A stretch of DNA of 9,752 nucleotides, taken from contig JASLAV010000858.1 in assembly GCA_030146905.1 (NCBI GenBank), positions 1 to 9,752 on the forward strand. The letters are read 5' to 3'. Shown here piece after piece: positions 6,895-9,752 of the stretch. The translations under genes were made by a program, and so were the position numbers. Each line of letters starts with the position of its first letter. Within the stretch, counting starts at the first letter, position 1. The notes beneath the pieces are model-generated. The model saw only the letters and a list, made by a program, of their open reading frames with translations, did not search any database and was not told where the DNA came from. This DNA comes from Lentzea sp. GTDB taxonomy: Bacteria > Actinomycetota > Actinomycetes > Mycobacteriales > Pseudonocardiaceae.

Positions 6895-6914
6895 CGGATC
6901 CGAGCGATCGGAGT
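6892..6914. promoter_or_regulatory. Palindromic operator candidate for the PadR regulator
   Basis: CTCGGATCCGAG (6893-6904) is a perfect 12-base palindrome. A wider inverted repeat, ACTCGGATC at 6892-6900 against GATCGGAGT at 6906-6914, matches at 8 of 9 positions with a 5-base gap. It covers the end of the -10, the predicted start site and the SD, so a bound repressor would block transcription. It differs from the ATGT-N8-ACAT site known for PadR of phenolic-acid metabolism. Autoregulation is inferred from position. Confidence 0.5.
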
Positions 6915-6920
6915 CGTGTT

Positions 6921-7481
6921 ATGAAAAACCCGCTGGGTATGGCGGTGCTGGGGTTGTTGCTGGAGGCGCCGTTGCACCCGCACGCGATGGCGGCCACGTT
7001 GCGCGAACGTGGGATGGACCGCGCCTTCAAGGTGACGACGGGATCGCTCTACGACGTGGTGCGCGCGCTCGTGCGTGAGGGATGGATCGAGGCGCGCGAG
7101 ACGGTGAAAGTCGGTGCGCGGCCGGAACGGACGATCTACGGGCTCACCGCGGCGGGGCAGGAGGAGTTCACCCGCTGGGTCGACCGGCTGGTGCGCGAGC
7201 CGCAGGAGGAGTTCCCGAAGTTCCTGTCCGCGGTCAGCTACCTCGGCGCGCTCGGACCCGCCGGTGCGGTGGAGGCGTTGCGGGAGCGGGCGGATCGGCT
7301 GCGGGCGTCGGTGGAGGAGATCCGCCGCTCGCACCTGGAGGCGCTCGACCGGGTTCCGCGGCTGTTCGTGATCGAGGTCGAGTACGCGGCGCGGATGACC
7401 GAGGCGGAGCTGGCGTGGGTGGAGGAGGTCGTCGGCGAGATCGAGGCCGGTGGGCTCACGTGGCCGGAGGGGGAACGATGA
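6921..7481 (+). CDS. PadR-family transcriptional regulator
   Basis: 186 residues with ATG and SD GGAG at 7 bases. The N-terminal winged helix-turn-helix (about 1-85) shows the PadR marks VLGLLLEAPLHPHAM, GSLYDVVRALVREGWIE (41-57) and the wing RTIYGLTAAG (70-79). The second half (about 95-178) is helical, like the Vir_act_alpha_C dimerisation domain of the longer PadR class. These proteins are usually repressors released by a small hydrophobic ligand, and usually control an adjacent exporter or enzyme. Here the TGA overlaps the ATG of a flavin monooxygenase (ATGA), so the pair is translationally coupled. It very likely controls its own operon through the palindrome at its promoter; the divergent GH5 gene may also be affected. 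The ligand is unknown. Confidence 0.95.
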   Translation: MKNPLGMAVLGLLLEAPLHPHAMAATLRERGMDRAFKVTTGSLYDVVRALVREGWIEARETVKVGARPERTIYGLTAAGQEEFTRWVDRLVREPQEEFPKFLSAVSYLGALGPAGAVEALRERADRLRASVEEIRRSHLEALDRVPRLFVIEVEYAARMTEAELAWVEEVVGEIEAGGLTWPEGER

Positions 7482-8764
7482 GCGTGCTGGTGGCCGGTGC
7501 GGGACCTGCCGGGTTGATGGTGGCGGCCGAGCTCGCACTGGCCGGCGTGGAGGTCACCGTCGTCGACGCGGCCGCGCGCCGGTCGTCGCATCCACGCGGG
7601 TTCACGTTGTCCGCGCGCAGCCTGGAGATCCTCGATCGTCGCGGACTCGCCGAGCGCTTCCTCGCCGAAGGACCCGTTGTGCCGTACGGGATGTTCCTGC
7701 CGGGGGTGTTCCTCGACCTGTCCTCGATGGACACCGATCACCCGTACACGCTCGGGATCGCGCAGAACCGGGTCGAGGAGCTGCTGGAGGAGTGGCTCGC
7801 GGAGCTCGGTGTGCGGGTGCGCTGGGGATGCGAGGTCGTCGGCTTCTCGCAGGACCAGGACGGCGTCGACGTCCTCGTGGGTGACGAACGGATCCGCGTC
7901 TCGTACCTGGTCGGGTGCGACGGCAGCCGCAGTGTCGTCCGCAAACGCGCCGGGATCGCCTTCCCCGGTGTGGACGCGACTTCCTACGGGCTGGTCGCGG
8001 ACGTCGAGGCCGACTACGACGCACTCGCGACCGGTGAGGTGTTCGTGCTGCCGCGGCCGGGGTACGTGCGGATCGTGCTGGATGAACCGGAACCGCGGCG
8101 CGGTGCCGTCTCGTTCGAGTACGTCCAGGAGCTGGTGAACTCCCGGTTCGGGCGGGATGTTCCGCTCGGGAAACCGCTGTGGCTCAGCAGGTTCTCCGAC
8201 GCCGCGCGGCAGGCCGAGCGGTACGTGCACGGCAGGGTGGTCCTGGCGGGCGACGCCGCGCACGTCCACCCGCCGGCGGGAGCGGTCGGTGTGAACGTGG
8301 CGCTGGCGGACGCGATGAACCTCGGCTGGAAGCTGGCCGCGACCGTGCAGGGCCGGGCTCCCGAGGGCCTCCTGCAGACCTACCACGACGAACGGCATCC
8401 GGTGGGAGCACGCGTGTTGCGGACGACGCGCGCGCAGTCGTTGCTGGGACGCGAAGACCTCGCGCCGGTGCGTGACCTGCTCGCGGAACTGGCGGGCAAA
8501 CAGCTCGCCGAGCTCGTCACCGGCGTCGACACCCGGTACGACCCGCGCATTCCCGGCGACCACCCGTTGCTCGGCAAGCTCGCGCCGAACCTCCCGGTGG
8601 TCGTCGACGGCAGGTCCACAACGGTCGCCGAGCTGCTGCGTCCCGGACGGCCGGTGCTCGTCCCGGACTTCGGCGGGATGCTCATCCGGCCGGACGGTCA
8701 CGTCGCGTGGGTGGCGGACCAGGAGACCCTCACCGCCGCGCTGGAGACGTGGACCGGGCCATGA
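7478..8764 (+). CDS. FAD-dependent class A (PHBH-type) monooxygenase
   Basis: 428 residues with SD GGAGG 7 bases before an ATG that overlaps the padR stop. FAD-binding GAGPAG (7-12), the CDG motif (147-149) and GDAAHVHPP (258-266) with NLGWKLA (281-287) define the group A flavoprotein hydroxylases, which use NAD(P)H and O2 to hydroxylate aromatic or polyketide substrates; relatives inactivate rifampicin or tetracycline. Two oddities: the usual GGQGMN loop reads GAVGVN (268-273), and the C-terminal thioredoxin-like domain is shortened, going from RPVLVPDFG almost directly to GMLIRPDGHVAW where relatives have more intervening residues, for a total below the usual 470-530. Coupling to PadR suggests induction by its substrate or a related aromatic compound. 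The last 35 bases overlap the convergent DUF72 gene. The substrate cannot be read from sequence. Confidence 0.92.
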   Translation: MSVLVAGAGPAGLMVAAELALAGVEVTVVDAAARRSSHPRGFTLSARSLEILDRRGLAERFLAEGPVVPYGMFLPGVFLDLSSMDTDHPYTLGIAQNRVEELLEEWLAELGVRVRWGCEVVGFSQDQDGVDVLVGDERIRVSYLVGCDGSRSVVRKRAGIAFPGVDATSYGLVADVEADYDALATGEVFVLPRPGYVRIVLDEPEPRRGAVSFEYVQELVNSRFGRDVPLGKPLWLSRFSDAARQAERYVHGRVVLAGDAAHVHPPAGAVGVNVALADAMNLGWKLAATVQGRAPEGLLQTYHDERHPVGARVLRTTRAQSLLGREDLAPVRDLLAELAGKQLAELVTGVDTRYDPRIPGDHPLLGKLAPNLPVVVDGRSTTVAELLRPGRPVLVPDFGGMLIRPDGHVAWVADQETLTAALETWTGP

Positions 8765-9443
8765 GGCTCAGCGCGTTGCGCGGTGCGGCGCCGTGCATGG
8801 TGTTGTCGAAGTAGACGTAGGTGTCGCGGTCCCAGGCGTGGATCTTCCGCGCCCACTCGTCGATCTGCTCGTCGTCGTACGAACTGATGTACAGCTCGTC
8901 GTGGCCGTGCAGGCGGATGTAGGCGAAGTCGGCCGTCACGGCCTCGATGCACGGGAACGTCGGCGCGTCCGACACGACGTGAGCGATGTTGCGTGCGCGC
9001 AGCAGGTCGAAGTAGGCGTCGGTGCGGAATGACTCGTGGCGCGGTTCGAAGGCGTGCCTGCCCGGCGGGAGCGTGTCGAGGAAGTCGCTGACCAGGGCCG
9101 CGTCGAACCGCAGGCTCGGCGGCAGCTGCCAGATGACCGGCCCCTGCTTCGAGCCGAGCGCCAGCGAGCCGACGAACGCCTTGAGCTCGTCCTCGATGTT
9201 GCGCAAGCGTTTGACGTGCGTGATCAGCTTCGGGCCCTTGACGGCGAAGACGAAGTCCGCCGGTGTCTCGGCGACCCACTTCTGGTAGTAGGCGGGCGGC
9301 TGGAGCCGGTAGAACGAGCTGTTGATCTCGATCGTGCCGACGTGCGAGGCGAGGTGGCTGAGCCAGAGCCGTTGCGGGACGCCCCGGTAGAACCCGTCGC
9401 GCCACTCGGGGTAGCGCCAGCCCGACGTGCCGATTCTGATCAC
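8730..9443 (-). CDS. DUF72 (YecE-like) family protein, short form
   Basis: 237 residues. The GTG at 9443 gives MIRIGTSGW, the family N-terminus, and no other usable start lies between it and the upstream in-frame stop. GGAGGG sits only 1-2 bases from the GTG, closer than normal for an SD. Conserved blocks: IGTSGW (4-9), EINSSFY (39-45), WVAETPADFVF (56-66), LITHVKRL (73-80), GPVIWQLPP (101-109), FEPRHESF (132-139), YIRLHGHDELY (175-185) and YFDN (211-214). It aligns along its length with the other DUF72 gene in this window but lacks that gene's insertion. Residues 227-237 are encoded in the tail-to-tail overlap with the monooxygenase and lie past the conserved part. Biochemical activity unknown. 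It faces the antitoxin gene across 72 bases and may share its regulatory region. Confidence 0.9.
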   Translation of the reverse strand: MIRIGTSGWRYPEWRDGFYRGVPQRLWLSHLASHVGTIEINSSFYRLQPPAYYQKWVAETPADFVFAVKGPKLITHVKRLRNIEDELKAFVGSLALGSKQGPVIWQLPPSLRFDAALVSDFLDTLPPGRHAFEPRHESFRTDAYFDLLRARNIAHVVSDAPTFPCIEAVTADFAYIRLHGHDELYISSYDDEQIDEWARKIHAWDRDTYVYFDNTMHGAAPRNALSLMARSTSPARR

Positions 9444-9467
9444 GCCCTCCGGGTAGCCGCGATGCGC

Positions 9468-9507
9468 TGTAGCTACTCCGTAGCACTTTTATCCGCATTG
9501 AGCTACA
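9468..9507. promoter_or_regulatory. TGTAGCT/AGCTACA inverted repeats at the antitoxin promoter, candidate operator
   Basis: TGTAGCT (9468-9474) and AGCTACA (9501-9507) form a perfect 7-base inverted repeat. Between them lie GTAGCTAC (9469-9476, itself palindromic) and another GTAGC (9480-9484). The right arm overlaps the proposed antitoxin -10. Phd/YefM antitoxins repress their own operons by binding short palindromes, so autoregulation is likely; binding is not shown. Confidence 0.5.
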
Positions 9508-9509
9508 TT
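9504..9509 (+). promoter_or_regulatory. Candidate -10 box (TACATT) for a leaderless antitoxin transcript
   Basis: TACATT ends 6 bases before the ATG at 9516, so transcription would start at or beside the start codon. No clear SD is present, in line with a leaderless message. The -35 region (about 9480-9486) shows no good match. Confidence 0.4.
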
Positions 9510-9515
9510 GGTGGC

Positions 9516-9752
9516 ATGCAGCGGCTCAAAGCCATCGGACAGCGCGAGCTCCGCAACGACAACGCGGAGATCATGCGGCGTGTCGAGGCAGGTGAGAGCT
9601 TCGTCGTCACCCGCAACAACAAGCCGGTGGCGCAACTCTCCCCTTACCGCGCCGAGGTCGTCACCAAGCCATCGCTCGGTGACGTGCAGGTGCTGTTCGG
9701 GACCCTGCCGTCGGTCGACGCGGACAAGTGGGACGCCGACCGGGCCGCGGCC
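9516..9752 (+). CDS. Phd/YefM-family antitoxin of a type II toxin-antitoxin system, partial (runs off window)
   Basis: 79 residues visible with no stop before the window ends. The fold marks of the Phd/YefM DNA-binding domain are clear: LKAIGQRELRNDNAEIM (4-20), RRVEAGESFVVTRNN (about 21-35) and KPVAQLSPY (36-44). The part after about residue 50 is the toxin-binding tail, rich in Asp and Trp-containing segments. Phd proteins dimerise, repress their own operon and neutralise a partner toxin, often VapC-type PIN RNase in actinomycetes. That partner would be expected just downstream, outside this window. Operator-like repeats and a leaderless promoter precede it. The antitoxin call is strong; the toxin type is inference. 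Confidence 0.93.
   Translation, partial: MQRLKAIGQRELRNDNAEIMRRVEAGESFVVTRNNKPVAQLSPYRAEVVTKPSLGDVQVLFGTLPSVDADKWDADRAAA

Noticed and set aside
6851..7030. Sixty-residue N-terminal extension of the GH5 frame
   Set aside because: It would cover the padR promoter and first codons and hide the clear signal peptide that begins at the ATG at 6850.
7238..8701. Long minus-strand open frame antisense to the monooxygenase
   Set aside because: No domain signals; the plus strand carries every class A flavoprotein motif.

Overview
The window is high-GC DNA with frequent GTG starts, several starts without a ribosome binding site, 4-bp ATGA gene overlaps, and actinomycete-type families (an I36-like secreted inhibitor, PadR with a flavin monooxygenase, a Phd antitoxin, DUF72 proteins). 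This points to a filamentous actinomycete. A Pseudonocardiales-like organism is my guess; the sequence does not settle the genus. No RNA gene, CRISPR array, insertion sequence or gene-free stretch above 300 bases was seen.

Left part (1-3100, minus strand): a tight three-gene operon read right to left. First is an 800-residue SMC/Rad50-like ATPase with Walker A, a CPVC zinc hook, an ABC-type signature and Walker B. Next, overlapping by ATGA, is a 128-residue helical protein of unknown family. Last is an Mre11/SbcD-like metallophosphoesterase, cut by the window edge. The order, the interposed small gene, the short coiled-coil arms and a changed phosphoesterase motif III (GGDD where GNHD is usual) set it apart from housekeeping sbcDC. 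It is the best candidate here for an undescribed nucleic-acid-processing or defence system.

Middle part (3220-6850): a secreted four-cysteine I36-like protein and a DUF72 protein on the minus strand, an arylamine N-acetyltransferase on the plus strand that starts 17 bases from the DUF72 start, and a secreted GH5 glycosidase on the minus strand. The GH5 enzyme has a C-terminal cysteine repeat domain, and its 3' end overlaps the acetyltransferase tail to tail by 46 bases.

Right part (6851-9752): a PadR regulator with a good promoter and a palindromic operator candidate, translationally coupled to a class A flavin monooxygenase. This looks like a small-molecule-responsive regulator and enzyme pair. 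The monooxygenase overlaps a second DUF72 gene tail to tail by 35 bases. Divergent from that gene is a Phd/YefM antitoxin, cut by the window end, with repeated TGTAGCT/AGCTACA sites at its promoter; its toxin should lie just beyond the window.
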